Source: Heterodera schachtii
Lineage: Eukaryota; Nematoda; Chromadorea; Rhabditida; Heteroderidae
Assembly (NCBI GenBank): GCA_023374025.1
Contig: SIJG01000117.1
Span: forward strand, 62,001-126,000
Direction: 5' to 3'
DNA: 64,000 bases
Of the stretch, positions 11,784 to 24,158 are shown piece by piece. The translations under genes were made by a program, and so were the position numbers. The notes beneath the pieces were generated by a model. The model was not told the origin of the DNA. It searched no databases and saw only the letters and a list, made by a program, of their open reading frames with translations. The stretch's first letter is position 1; each line of letters begins with the position of its first letter.

Positions 11784-14700
11784 ATGTTTCTCTTGGCAAT
11801 TGTTTTGGCATTTTCTCTTCAATTCCTTTCTTCTGTTGCAAAACCCGAAAATCAACTTGGCTTTAAGTGCACAAATGTTTCAAATTCGCAAAATTATGGC
11901 TGTTCTGCGGAGGGAAATGTTTTGCGCTTTTTTGTCATCGGTGACATCGGCGGAGAGGAGTATACGGTAGAGGACCAAAAACAGCAGCACCAGTGTACGG
12001 TGGAAGGACACGGTAAGTTGTGGAGAGGGATAACAAAATATCATTTCAAAATCAGAGAAAATAAAATAGGAATATACAGTAATCACTTAAACGCATTTAT
12101 GACCACTGTGAGTTAAGGAACGGTGGATGATTGTGTGAAAAATAATTGTCCTACGGTGATAAAGTATCGTCCAACTGAGGCACAAAAAGCGGTGGCAAAA
12201 GCGATGGATTCGCTTGCTACGAGTAATGGAGTGACACCCCGAGAGGTAATTAATAATTAATTCTAACAGTAAAAAAAACTGAAATTTTGATATAAAAATT
12301 CTTTATAAAAAGATTCTTATGTAAATTTTTGCTAGTAAGAACTCAACAATTTGTCTTTTAGGATTTTACAAAAGTGTTTGCTTCTAAAAAGCCGAAAAAG
12401 GAATTGTATAAAATCGCTAATGGAGAAATGGCACCCCATTTTTTGTTGAACCTTGGCGACAATTTTTACGACGTTGGCGTAACAACAGAGGACGTTGCAG
12501 AGCGTTTTGAAAACGTAATTAAATTAATTAAGGAATAATTTATAAAAAGAAATTAACCGTAAAGATTTTAAATAATAAAAATATATATAATATTTAATAT
12601 ATAAAAAAGTATATTTTAATAAAAAAAAAATAATATTTAATATGGGAAAAAGGATTTTTTTTAATAAAAAACAATATATTTTGTATAAATACAAAGGTTT
12701 TTCTGTTTATAGAATTTTACAAACATCTACAAAAATGACAGTTTGAATGTGCCATGGTATACAATTGCTGGTAACAACGATTGGGAAAGCAAAGATGGGA
12801 TTAAGCCACAAATTGAACAAATAGAGGGCAAATGGTAAATTAAAAAAAGAAGAAATTCAAAAATTATTTTATTTTTCGCCGAAAAACAATCTTTAAATCT
12901 TATTTTGATTTCCTCTTTTTTGGCTAAATATTTATTTTACTATTTGAAATAATAATTTTCATTTTTATTATTTTTAAGGACTTTCCCCGCCCAAAATTAT
13001 GTGGTCAATTACGAATTCGGTGAAAGTCCCGACAAACGCAAAACTGCTCGTTTCATTATGATCGACACAACAGTGCTTTGTGGGAATGGGGCGAATTATT
13101 TCAAAAAGATGAAGACGGAAGACCCGAAAAAATATGCCGAAAAGATTGAAGATGCCAAAAAGCATTATAAATGGTTGCGCAAGGAGTTGCGAGAGGCGAA
13201 ACGACGGTAGAATGAGCAATGATTAAGATTAAATAATTTAAAAATCGATTTGGTATTTCAAAAAAACAGATAAGCATGTGTTTTTATTCGAAAATTTTTC
13301 AAAGTTTTCATAACAATTTTTTGCAATATTACTTTTCCATTCAGACGCGTGCCATTTTTGTTCATGAGTGGCCACTATCATCTGCACATTATGGATAAGC
13401 CAGATGGAAAACAAATCGATGCTCGCGTCTTTCCGTGCGCTCCGCGTCTGATGGCACTGATGCGCTTCTTCAAAGTGCAAGCCTATTTTGCTGGTCATTC
13501 CCACAGCCTGAAGCATGTCGACCTGAGCGACAGCAATTTCCATATCAAAACCAAATACATTGTGTCCGGTGCCGGATCGCGCATGGAAAATGCAAAAAGT
13601 GTCAACCCAGCTCGATTCCCGGAGGCATATGAGAAATATGTGAAATTCAAGTAAATTACTTGTATTTTTAAAAATTAGAGGGGAATCGGACGACAATTAA
13701 TGATGTCAATTAAAAAGGATCCGGTTAAAACGCGAAAAGCGGGGGATGGTAATAATAGCAGAAGGGCGGCTGGGACTTGGTTTGTCTATTGTTTAGTTAT
13801 TGTAACATCATTCAATAGAACATTTAAAATTACAAAAATATTAATAGATTTTTCTATATTAAAAAAATGCGAAAAAACTCAGATATCCAAATAACGTTGG
13901 CAAACGGCCAATGATCGATGGTGAAAAAAGTAAGGCACGAGAAGAAGTCGCACTCGACGGAGGCGCATTTGTTGGTGTTGAAATTGACGCAGAAAAAATG
14001 GTCGGCAAATTGAACTTTTATGCAGCCGGAATATTATACAAAGAAAAAGATCAAAAAGTGCAACCAAATGAGAAAGTGCCAATTCAGAAAGTGCCAGATC
14101 AGAAAGTGCCAATTGAGAAATGGCACAAATTCGAAGAGCAAGAAGTTGAACTGATGCCAAGAGAAATTGATATGACAGGTGAATAATTGGTGGAACAATA
14201 AAATTACAGAAGTCTTCGAAGGAATAAATTAATTTTCTTACTTAATTCTATTAAGAGACATTAGTTAAAAATAAAAAAATTTAAACAAAACATAATTAAA
14301 TTTTGCCTTTTAAAGATGAAAATGACAACATTTGTAATGAATTTTTGGAATTTGTTGATGCCGATGAAATGAAAGACGATGAACACTTTAAAATGGACGA
14401 TAAAGAACGAATTCAAACAAAATTGGGCAAATATTTTTGCAAAAATCTAAGAAAAGAATCCAAAAAGATCATTTACGACTTTGATTGGTCAATAGTGGAT
14501 GTTCAATTTTATGCGGAAGAAGCAATGGGCGAAATGCGGGAGAAATTTGGAATTACTTACAAGAAATTAGCGGTAAAATATTAACATATCCTAAACATAT
14601 TGAGGATAAATTCGATTGCAAGTTTGAACAATTAATACCGAAATTATTATTATTTAATAAATATAAAAAATAAATTTCAATCAAATTTTTAGGATTCTTT

Positions 14701-15237
14701 TCTATCGGATGACTTAACTGACCTTGGTATCAACGGGAAAAGCAAAAGCAAATTCTATCGTACAGAAGACAAAATGTTTTTGTTAAAGCAAATTCCAAAG
14801 GCTGAAGAAACGGAAATAATTGATAAATTGGAAAATTATTTTGATCATATGATGGAAATGGGAGACAAATCATTGACCAGCAAAATATTTTTGGTGTTTC
14901 GAGTGGAAATTGAGGTAATTAAAATTTCAAATTAAAAAAAAACACCAAAAATTGTAATTCAAAAATGGTATTCTTTTTTCAAGATGTTTATTTTATAACT
15001 TACGAGTGGAAATTCGCTAAATCATTTTTAAATATTAATAATTAAAATGTTTTAACAATTTTTGCTGATAAAAACTTTTCTCAGAACACTCCAACACTCT
15101 TTCTGCTGATGGAAAATGTGTTCAAAAACGACAAGGATTTGCAGAATTTTGATGTGAAGGATGTCTTTTCACGTCAGACCAAATTGGTTCGAAATGTCGG
15201 CAAATATGAGAACGACCCAAAGAAAGTGCACCAATGA
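11784..15237 (+). CDS. Secreted purple acid phosphatase fused to a truncated PIPK-like domain (copy 1)
   Basis: Ten exons (11784-12012, 12118-12245, 12362-12514, 12713-12834, 12979-13206, 13345-13650, 13883-14178, 14316-14572, 14693-14914, 15085-15237) total 2094 nt and give 697 aa without a stop. The signal peptide is MFLLAIVLAFSLQFLSSVA. The PAP metal-site motifs are in order: VIGDIG, LGDNFYDVGV, AGNNDW, SGHYHLH and AGHSHSLKH, then GGAFVGVEIDAEK, matching the strand after the core of animal tartrate-resistant phosphatases. The exon ending EIDMTG joins in phase to one starting DENDNICNE, which opens the kinase-like part: YAEEAMGEMREKFGI, GKSKSKFYRTED, FLLKQI with the ATP-site Lys, and LLMENVF. 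After FSRQTKLV the frame jumps to the C-terminal end (NVGKYENDPKK), so the rest of the kinase fold and tail is gone. Unlike copies 3 and 4, this PAP has an extra intron (12246-12361) and about 29 inserted residues before LGDNFY. Confidence 0.82.
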
Positions 15238-16015
15238 TCAGCCAAATGGTGGTGATCAGCTGATCAGAACAGCTTAGATAGAAAATTGTTGATCATTTGA
15301 TTAGCATTTTGTTTACTGTTTTTACCTCCTTTTCTTTTTCATGGGATGCAAATGATGCTAATAATTCATTTGGGTTTTTAGGACTAAAAATTTCTATACG
15401 AAATTTTGTGCCTTGTAAAAGACACCAAAAGAATTTTTGTTGAGAAACCCTAGAAAATCATTTCCGGGAATTTTTTTATTCACAAAAAATCCCTCCTTTG
15501 CAGCTTTCGAAATTCGATTAGCATCATTTGTGTGTTGGTAAACTGTCTTAGTATTAGATTTATTTGTTAATTTTCTTTTTTTATGTTATTATTTTGCATT
15601 TTCGGTGTTTTATTAAACTTTTTTTCTGTCTTATTTATTATTTATTAACAGGGCAGGGTTTTAGGGGCAAAAAATCCCAAAATATTGGTCTAAAAGGGCC
15701 GAAACAAAGGCAAAAAAATATTAAAACAAATTTCTACAATTTTAAAAACCTCTTTTTTATTAACGAAAAATTAAGGCCGATCTTTTGAAGAAAAAAAAAC
15801 CAATTTAATTGCTTAAGTCAGGTAAACCAGGGATGTAATTCACACTCAAAAATTTTAAGAATACGGAAATCGAAATTCCGGTTTTATCTGCTAAATTTGA
15901 TTGCAAAATTTCACTTCTTAACAATTTTTCAAAATCAAAAATATTTTAGGAAATTTTTAAAATAAAGTGTTATTTCTAACACTAAAAATAATATATTTTT
16001 AATTCTGCTCAAAAA
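15238..16015. other. 3' flank of PAP-PIPK copy 1
   Basis: Non-coding. It starts with the palindrome TGATCAGCTGATCA-like block at about 15236-15270, then a stretch shared with 28182-28620, 46422-46860 and, inverted, 50400-49430 (for example GATTAGCATCATTTGTGTG). It probably contains the 3'UTR and poly(A) region. Confidence 0.6.
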
Positions 16016-16201
16016 ATGTCTTGTGTCATAATTAAATTGAGTATTGTTCTGTTTCTGTTGGTGATAATTGCATTAATTTTTGCAAAAATACTTTGCCAAC
16101 AAAAAAAAATTCAAAAGTATGTATCTGCGATTTTTAATAAATTCATTAATTTAGCACAAAAATTATATAATTTACAAAAAATCCAACAAAAAAAAAAATA
16201 A
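16016..16201 (+). CDS. Small hydrophobic ORF, 61 aa (doubtful gene)
   Basis: An ATG opens a 61-codon frame whose first 27 residues are strongly hydrophobic (LFLLVIIALIFAKILC), followed by a Lys- and Gln-rich tail. It would suit a small secreted or single-pass membrane peptide. A related but shorter frame occurs at the same place in unit 2 (29088-29174, with IALIFAF). Lys/Asn/Phe-rich frames arise by chance in DNA this rich in A+T, so expression evidence is needed. Confidence 0.3.
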   Translation: MSCVIIKLSIVLFLLVIIALIFAKILCQQKKIQKYVSAIFNKFINLAQKLYNLQKIQQKKK

Positions 16202-17313
16202 TAATTATATGTTTTGCGGATTCACTTAATTTGCTTTCACGTAATTAAAAGCTAAAATTTCTCCAAATATTTTTCCTTAAGAATATATTTTATGAAAGCG
16301 TTTGAAAAATTAATTAATAAAATTTTATCATTTACAAATTTTTTAAAGAAAATTTCCGAGAAATTTGGATAAATGATCTTTCATCCCCCATTACATTATT
16401 TCGATTTGCATCGTTGTGATTTGACAAACTTTCTTACAAGGAAACATTCCGAACTGTGACTAGGAAATTGCAAATAAACGATATACCATTGGATAGAGGA
16501 GGGTCGACTTCTATTGTTTTTTTAATTTTAGCGGTGCATTTTGCCTGCTTCAAAAGTTACAGGGCCTCAAAAATCGAAATTTTGGCTGGTTTTCACATAA
16601 AATTGGTGGCTCAGTTTGTTAAATTCCTAATTTTGGGGGTCTGGGTTCGCATCCAACGTAAAAATAAATAAATTTAATTAAATTTTTAACAAATTAAGAA
16701 TTTAGGAAATACATTTTTAAATATGAAAAATTCATTAAAATTATTTATTTGTTTAAATAAATGTAATCTGTTATTGTAAAGTGGAGAAAAATCGATATAA
16801 AGTGAAAAAAGACTTGAAAAAATTGAGAGTTGTATAAATTTTTCTCGTGCTGTGCTGCCAAAAAAATATTTTTTTTATTTTATTAAAATATGTAGATGAA
16901 TATATTGTAAAAATTATTTCCATTAATCAATTAGCCATAGTTTAATTAATCATTTTTGTAGCAAATTTTAGATCAATTTATTATTTAATTATCGTTGCTG
17001 TTGATGAAACTTATGTGTTTTAATGAATTAGAAAAATTTTTGTTTTTTACATAATTTTTTATTTTTGTTTAAAGCATACATAAAAGAAAAATTCCGCTTT
17101 CTCTAAAAGAAGTTTAGTCGAAATTGCTTTCAATAAAATTCTTTTGTTTCTTTTTTTCTACGATTTGTAATCATTTTTCGTTTGCTTCCTTTTTAATTAA
17201 ATTTGCTTCGTTATAAAAGATGACAAAAATTTATTATTGGAAATTAATATTAAATACTAATGAAAAAAAATGTTTTATTTAATTTTAATAAAAAATATCT
17301 TTTAGAAGGCAAA
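16202..17313 (+). promoter_or_regulatory. Intergenic with a tRNA-like box pair and the promoter region of copy C
   Basis: At about 16610-16665 the phrases GTGGCTCAGTTTG and GGTTCGCATCC resemble Pol III A and B boxes. From 17065 on, the sequence matches the region upstream of protease copy B, including CATAAAAG (TATA-like) followed by AAAAATTCCGCTT. A TTTTAG acceptor-like site precedes the ATG at 17314. Otherwise no gene seen. Confidence 0.45.
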
Positions 17314-20300
17314 ATGGTTAAATTTTGGTTGACATTATTTATGGTTTTTACCGGCAACAATTTGTATTCAATTTGTGCGCACAAAGTAAACTTTTCTCAG
17401 TGTGGCATCTCCGACTTTGAGCCCGACTTGGACAATGTGCCAAATGACAAAATCGGCACAACCCATGTGAGAGAAGCAATAACAGCTTATCATTGCGTTT
17501 CCGGCATAATTTCTTTCCCAAGTAAATTAATTCTTTAATTAATTAATTAATTAATATTTTTATTCACATTCATTTGAAGGTTCCGTCCAAATTTCTTATG
17601 GAACAGTCAATGTTTCTAATGAAAAGCATAAAACAATTGGCCGCAATATTGTAATCCATCCAAATGCTTCTCTCTCGGAAATGAGTGTCAAAATAAATGG
17701 AAGCGAAATTGGAGCAGATTCTCTTTCAAATGATTTAGCAATAATTGAAGTAAAAAATATTTTATTAATTTTATTGTAAATTACAAAATATTATTATTTA
17801 GGTTGAAAATGCGATTAAATTTTCACCAAATGTTCGGCCAATTTGTTTGTTCGGCCTCGGTTGGCTTCATCTTAAAATAATTAATAGTCGATTTAATGTT
17901 TTTTTTTCTTTTCCATTAAGATGCATCATCTTATTCTAAGCTTTCGGAAACGACAAATTTGGCACATTTTCATCATTAATTAATTCCACATTTATTATTG
18001 CTGGTTGGGGCTTAACTCAGCCAATGTGCCAAAAATATCCAACTCCAAAAGCAAAGTGCCCAATTAATGGTTGGCAAAATGCGAATGATTTCAATGGAAG
18101 AATGCATTGAATATTTTAGCAAAGATAGCAACAAAGAACGTAAAAAATAAATAAATTATGGAAAAAGTAATTATTATTTCATTTAGTCACTAATTTGTCT
18201 AATGTCCTTCCTTTTGTGAACAAGACCCATGCTTTGAAAACTGAATTTAATTCAGCGCATTTGAAGGACAAAATTTGTGTGATGGCTGAACTCAGCGTGG
18301 CGGAGAAGTTAGAATAAACATCATTAACACCATTTAAATAAATCCATTAATCTTTTTTTTTCAGGGAGACATCGGTGGTCCTTTGATGTTTAAAAATGTC
18401 AATAATTGGGCACAAGTGGGCGTCGCTAGCACATCGACGTGTCATCCGGAAAAGCCTAAAAGCACCGATGGTCTCACAAGTAATTTTTTCTATCACACAA
18501 TTTGTATCTTTATATAAATTATTGGTAAATATTAATCATAGGGCCCAGACTCAAAAACACACAAAACAACTTTTATAGGTTTTCTTATACGCTGAAAACG
18601 ATTAAGCAATCAAAAATTTTGGCGCGCTTCAACTTTAAACCGGTTTTTGAACCGGTTCAAAATTCGAAAAATTAAGAAAATTAGCATTTTATTTTATTTT
18701 TATGGACACTTCAGTACCAAAGAATTAAAGAATAAACAAAATGAAGTAAATTTTCGCAAAAGGGAGCATGCGAAGACGGAGCAAGTAGTGGGGCGAGACG
18801 GAGGGCGGAGGAAGCAGTCTGACGAGCGCCACAGGCGGTTGACTGCGGGGGCCCGAAGGGCCCCCGCCAATCAGTCAACCGCCTGCGGATCACGCGCGGA
18901 CTTCTTCCGTAGCCCGTAGTCTCGCCCCACCTACTGGCCGCCGTAGTCGAGTGTGCGGCGGTTTTTTAGCGCAATAAGCAAAAAGAAAAATTTTTTTAAT
19001 TTATAGTTGCGCCAAATTTTCATTGATTTTGAACCGGTTCAAAAAACTATCATTGTCAGATGGCGTCCGTTCAACTTCATTCCCTGATTTTAGACTAAGC
19101 TCGTGAAGAGCTTTCGAATGATACCAAATTTGTCCCAATTTGACCATTTTAAAGGGTCAGGAGCCCCCCTTTTCACTCAAATTTTCGAATTTTGAACCGC
19201 GTCCAGACATTTGCGGACGGACATTTGCGGACGGACATTTGCGGACGGACATTTGCGGACAATTTCAGGGAAAAAATAAAAAATATTCTTAAAAAATTTA
19301 AAAAAAATTCTGAAACATGGAATGGAGACTGCAAAATAAATAAATATTTATTTTTGGCTTTTAAAGGTATCATATTTTATTTTCACATCAGCGGCTATAA
19401 GTCATAGATCAACCATTCAAAATGCAAATCGGTAGTAAATTTTGTGCTCTTTCCAATATGCCTACTCAAAATTTCCAAAAAAAAAATTCCAACCCCCTAC
19501 GAATTTTTTTCGAAAAATTTCCTGATTTTCAGTGTATTTTGGGTTATCCAGATCACCATGAAGGAGTGATCTGATCAAGTTGGTGCAAAAGACTTTTTTG
19601 ATCAGAAATATGACCATGATGTGTGCTTAATCATGAACAAAACTTACTTTCACTATTTCAAATAACAGTTCGTAAATTAGTCCGTTCGGTTTTACAGACA
19701 TTTTAAACTTGAAATGCCAATTTTGACCAAGTGTAACATGGGTCAAAAAATGTGCTTTTCCCCACTTTGGAACATATGTATATTTAACAACAAGGTCTTT
19801 GTTTAAAAAAAACAAAATTTTTTCTGAACAAAATGTATTCGATAGAAAAAAGAAAGGGCTAGCGTTGGAATTTCGGTTTTCTTTCTGAAAATTTTTGGGT
19901 TCTCTAAATACTATCCAATTGAACACTAGAGCAAGAGTTGTCTAGGGTTCTTCCCCTACTATCTGGGAAAAAAGTCGGGGAGCTGGTATCAAATTCCCCG
20001 ACAAGAATTATCTATAAGGCTAAATAAATTTTTTAAATGTTGGGGGGTCAAAAACTTGGTCGTCAAATAGAAAAAAATCTTTTTTTTTTCTAAAAATAAA
20101 AAGAGCACTCTCACCCGAGAGAGTGAAACAGACGACGTTCGAATTCCCCGAACGGTGTTGGGGATCAACTCTTCTTTAATCACTTAAGGACCAGCATCTC
20201 ACTTTGACCAGTGAAATTAATTCTGTGAAGTGTAAAAATAAAATATGATACCTTTAAAAGCCAAAAATAAATTTTTATTTAGTTTTGCAGCCTCCATTCC

Positions 20301-20921
20301 ATGTTTTCAGAATTTTTTTTTAAATTTTTTAAGAATATTTATTATTTTTTCCCGAAATTGTCCGCAAATGTCCGTCCGCAAATGTCCGTCCGCAAATGTC
20401 TGTCCGCAAATGTCCGTCCGCAAATGTCCGTCCGCAAATGTCTGGTAGCCTTTTGAACCGGTTCAAAAACCGGTTTAAAGTTGAGAGCGCGGCAAAATTT
20501 TTGATTGCTTAATCGTTTTCAGCGCATAAGAAAACCAATAAAAGTCGTTTTGTGTGTTTTTGAGTCTGGGCCCTATGATTAATATTTTCCAAATTATTTT
20601 TAATCCAAAAAATTTAGATTTCGCAACTAAAGCGAAAAATGTTTTGTTTAATAATTTCTATTTTAAAAAATTGCGAAGTTTTTTGAAATAACGGGATTTG
20701 TGGGATTGCGGAATTTATCCCGCAAAGTCCGTCCCCTTAAAATTTTGGATAAAAATTTTGAACCATCTCCCAGCAGCGCGATCGGCATAAATTTGCTTTC
20801 ACCGAACACTAATTATCATATTTTATTTTAAATTTTTTTATCTAATTCAGCTGACTACACTTTAATTGATTGCAATTGGATTGAAGAGGTGACAAATGGA
20901 GAAGTGAAGTGCATAGAATAA
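17314..20921 (+). pseudogene. Trypsin-like serine protease pseudogene (copy C), with a 2-kb insertion
   Basis: The same signal-peptide exon as copy B starts at 17314. A deletion fuses it directly to the catalytic-His exon (VREA joined to ITAYHC), removing the mature N-terminus. Recognisable exons follow: 17580-17749 (NDLAIIE), 17802 onward (VRPICLFG), the AGWGLTQP exon near 18000, the pre-serine exon near 18190-18310, the active-site exon at 18365-18478 and the last exon at 20850-20921 (DCNWIEEVTNGEVKC). Lesions: a 1-nt loss at about 17950 puts a stop before AGWG; another indel sits near 18056; and the active site reads GDIGGP with Ile for the catalytic Ser. A foldback transposon (18524-20590) lies in the last intron. 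The shared Ser-to-Ile change suggests B and C descend from one already inactive copy. Confidence 0.85.
18524..20590. mobile_element. hAT-like foldback element, 2067 bp, TSD AAATTATT
   Basis: Terminal inverted repeats of about 138 bp (GGTAAATATTAATCATAGGG at the left, reverse complement at the right) are flanked by the direct 8-bp duplication AAATTATT at 18516-18523 and 20591-20598. The uninterrupted site is visible in copy D. The interior has a second inverted pair: tandem GGACATTTGCGGAC at 19192-19262 and its complement at 20360-20444, each next to a shared arm with GGCTTTTAAAGGTATCAT. The repeated palindrome GAACCGGTTC occurs at 18650, 19030 and 20453. A G+C-rich insert (18760-18960) holds a perfect hairpin around GGGGGCCCGAAGGGCCCCC. 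No transposase is encoded, so it is non-autonomous. Confidence 0.9.
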
Positions 20922-22135
20922 TGAACGAACTTGGATATATTTGATTGAATTGGAACGATTTAATGCTTTTTAAATGCACTAAACACTTTATTTAAATAAT
21001 TTTCAAATTCTCAAAAAGCATATTTAAAATAAAAGCAGAAATCCATGTAATGCTTTGTATATAAAATCTGTGAGCCGAGAGCAAACTGCTTAAACTTTAA
21101 TAAATTTTGTCACTTTTTATTTTAACAAATAATTTTCATTAACTAAAAATAGAGAGAGGTTTTTTACTTTTAAACAATTATTAAAAATAATTATTTAGAG
21201 ATTTCAAACCAGGCAAAGAAAATTTTGAATTTTATTTGAGCTCAGTACAGGAAAAAAAATTATGAGAAAACTTGTCTTTGAATTGGTCGACGGATTAATA
21301 CAACAATATGAATTTGGCATTTAGTGTGATGAAAATTCCAATTAAAAATTTCTCAAAAATTTCGAATATTGAACAAAAATTTCTGTGAGCAATTGAAAAC
21401 GAAAAAAACAATAGAAAAAGTTGCGCAAAATGTGGCAATAAAAATCAAATTGTTCTACCAATATACGACAAATAATGGTTTTTAAGAATTCATTTATTAT
21501 TCATATTTCGGCATTTTCACAAAAAAATTCAAAAAAAATCAACCTATGGATAAAATTCCTTCCTAAAATCCGAAATTTTGTAAAATTGAAAATTGTCAAA
21601 AGTTTTTTTTATTTCTAAAATTCCTATTTAAAATATATTAATGAAATTTTTTTTCTTAATATAATAAAATTATTTTTTTCAAAATTAACAAAAAAACCGC
21701 TGGACTCACTAAAAGCATTATGAAATTTCTAAACAAATGCAGACTTAGATTCCAAGAATTTTAATCCTTAAAAGCTGCAATTTTTAGTGAACATTTGAAA
21801 TTTTTCGAAAATAAATTATGAACAAATCGCACTAAATTTTCGTTTTAGAACTTAGGTATATAATGATTTACAAAGTCCCTTTTTTATATTTTTTGGGATT
21901 TTTATGACTTTTCTGCAGTTCTGTGATTTTTTTAATTCACTTTTTAAGGCAAAATTTGAAAGAAAATGCCGAAAACAGGACGATTGTTGAATTCCGACAA
22001 AAACATTCCATAATTGTTGAGAAGACTCCGCGAATTGAAACAATTGGCCTATTTTGTCCGATTATTTCGACAAAAATGCTACTCTGTTGAAATATTGCCT
22101 AATTCCTTTTACAATGTGTTTTAATATGACATCTG
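20922..22135. other. Shared flank of the duplicated unit (unit 2)
   Basis: Non-coding sequence matching 9100-11000 and 33488-34760, without the foldback element present in unit 1. It is interrupted at about 22136 by LINE-derived sequence and resumes near 23918. Confidence 0.75.
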
Positions 22136-23321
22136 TTGAAGTCATTGGAGGAGGCCATTCAGGATCACGAGCGGCGCCGAAGTGTGGTGGTGCAAGGCAT
22201 GCCCGAACCGGTCGGGGACAAACCATCGGAGCGAGTCGCTGCCGACCGGACCGAATTGTCGCACGTACTCGACGAGCTTGGCGTCGAGTTCCCATTGATC
22301 AGTTATCGAATGGGTCCTCCTTACCAAGCCGGTTCAGGTCACCGCCCGCGCTTAATCAAAGTCATTCTCCCAGCCTCAAAATTCCAAAGGCAGCTGCTGG
22401 CGGAATGGAACAAAAAAAAGGACACAACTGAAGCAAAATGGAAAGTGGAACACATTGAACATCCGGCCATCGCTGAGCCCAGCGGAACTGGAGGAGCGCA
22501 AAGCGATGCAAAAGTTTTCGTAAAAATAATTGACTTTCCACCAAATCACTTTTGAACAATAAATATTTCTCACAAAATAGAAATAGCTTTTCCGATTTTA
22601 AACATGTTAGACCCAATAACCCAATACCGAAAATAGGGGAAGTTAAAGCCTGCTTAATTAATATAAGATCACTTTAACAAAATTGATGAAATTTCCTTAA
22701 ATTTGGTAAATAAAAACATAGAAATTTGTCTGTTAACTGAAACATGGACAAAGGGGGAAAACCCAATCCACTTTAGTCCATGGATAATCGAAAACTATAA
22801 CTTTGTTTTTGTCATAGAAAATCTCAAAAATTAACGCGTGGGGTGGTTGCGGTGTTTTAATTAAGAAAGAAATTGTTTTTTGTAAAATTTTCTGAAACAA
22901 AATACAATTGCGAAATTTTGTTTTTCAATTACAAAAACTAAAATCAATTAGATTTGTGCTTGTTTACCGGCCACCTAAGACAAGACATAGACAAACCAAG
23001 GAACTTTTTAAATTTTTAGAAACATTTTATAGCCACAATTGTGTTGTGTTAGGTGATTTTAATTTCCCGAATAAGGACCTGGTATGGAAGGAAGGGCAGC
23101 CCATTTCTATGAGTAAATTTGGTGAAATTTTTTGCCTCTTTTTTAGTAAGCTTTCTTTTTTCAATGCCACCAATGGACCCACCAGGGAAAATTCGTGGTT
23201 AGATTTAATTTTACCGGCGAATGATCAAATTGTAAAGCAATGTACTAAAGGGAAAAGCAAACAAAAAATGGAAAAATGGCAAAACCAAATGGATATAATA
23301 ATAAAAACAATTTTTTATTAA
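22136..23321 (+). mobile_element. Degenerate non-LTR retrotransposon (LINE), ORF1 and endonuclease remnants
   Basis: An open stretch at 22136-22555 encodes an ORF1-type protein: RRSVVVQGMPEPVGD, then YRMG and RPRLIKVILPASKFQ, typical of the nucleic-acid-binding ORF1 of CR1/jockey-like elements. About 22680-23230 encodes an APE-type endonuclease with several frame breaks: ICLLTETWTKGENP, then VYRPPKTRHRQ, VVLGDFNFP and NGPTRENSWLDLIL. No reverse transcriptase follows. The ORF1 part is G+C-rich against an A+T-rich setting. G+C-rich sequence without clear coding continues to about 23915, where the duplicated flank resumes, so the insertion may be larger than the recognisable part. Confidence 0.8.
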
Positions 23322-23917
23322 AAAAGGGAAATTGGGGTGTACTTTGAACGGAAAAAGCCGGATAAAAAGAGGGACACAACTCCCACAAATTCATCTCACC
23401 AACGCACTTGAGAAGCATTGATCTCCTCCGCCTTTCCCCCCTTTTTTCTCTGAGTCCCTCCCCTGCCGGTTCCGCTCCGTCGTGCCATTGACCGCCCATC
23501 CTGAGCCGTCCGATCATGCGCCCTGACGTGCCGTCCCTTCATGCCCTTTACCATCCTCGCTATGCCACCCTTCCGTGCCTTCCTGGCATTTGTTGACTCC
23601 GTGTTGTTCTGTTACGCCTTCCTCTTCCGGTTCCCTCCGAAGTTTCCCCCACATTTTGCGGTCCCAATTTTGCAGCACATTTGTACCTTCACTTTTTCCC
23701 CCATTTGTTTCCCATTGTGCCGTCCCCCTTTTTTCCCCTTCGGAGGGTTTAATTACCCAAGTTTGAGTTTGAGCCAAATAATAAAGTGAATATTCCTGCG
23801 CATTGCTCGTTGGGTCTTTATTCCAACAATCGCTCTGAATTACTCCGAGTATCCCCCCATCCCCCATTAATTTATTTTTGCTGCAGAATTGCGCTTAGCC
23901 GTAACCGCGACACTTTA
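23322..23917. other. G+C-rich, C/T-skewed insert without a gene
   Basis: Pyrimidine-rich, relatively G+C-rich DNA unlike its surroundings. Long open frames exist on both strands, but none shows a recognisable motif, and the skew explains them. It may be a 3'UTR part of the LINE or a separate insertion. Confidence 0.4.
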
Positions 23918-24158
23918 AGAAAATATTTTTTTGCTTCCAACCTGACTTTAACATTACCTTTACATCATTGCCATGAAAATGCCCTAGAAAAAAAATCGTA
24001 AATTTGCTATATTTACCATTTAAAAAAAATATTTTTTTTACTTCCCACCTGACTTTAACATTACCTTTACATCATTGCCATGAAAATGCCCTTTTAATAG
24101 AAAAAAAAAATCAAAAAGTCACCACATTATTTTCTGCATTTATTTCTAGAAATACAAA

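Noticed and set aside
13911..14186. A SPRY-like domain separate from the PAP
   Set aside because: The GGAFVGVEIDAEK stretch follows the PAP core at the position of the GGFAYVEI strand of animal tartrate-resistant phosphatases, so it is the end of the PAP domain.
23514..23867. G+C-rich frames on both strands after the LINE
   Set aside because: The strong pyrimidine skew keeps several frames open; no recognisable motif or splice structure.
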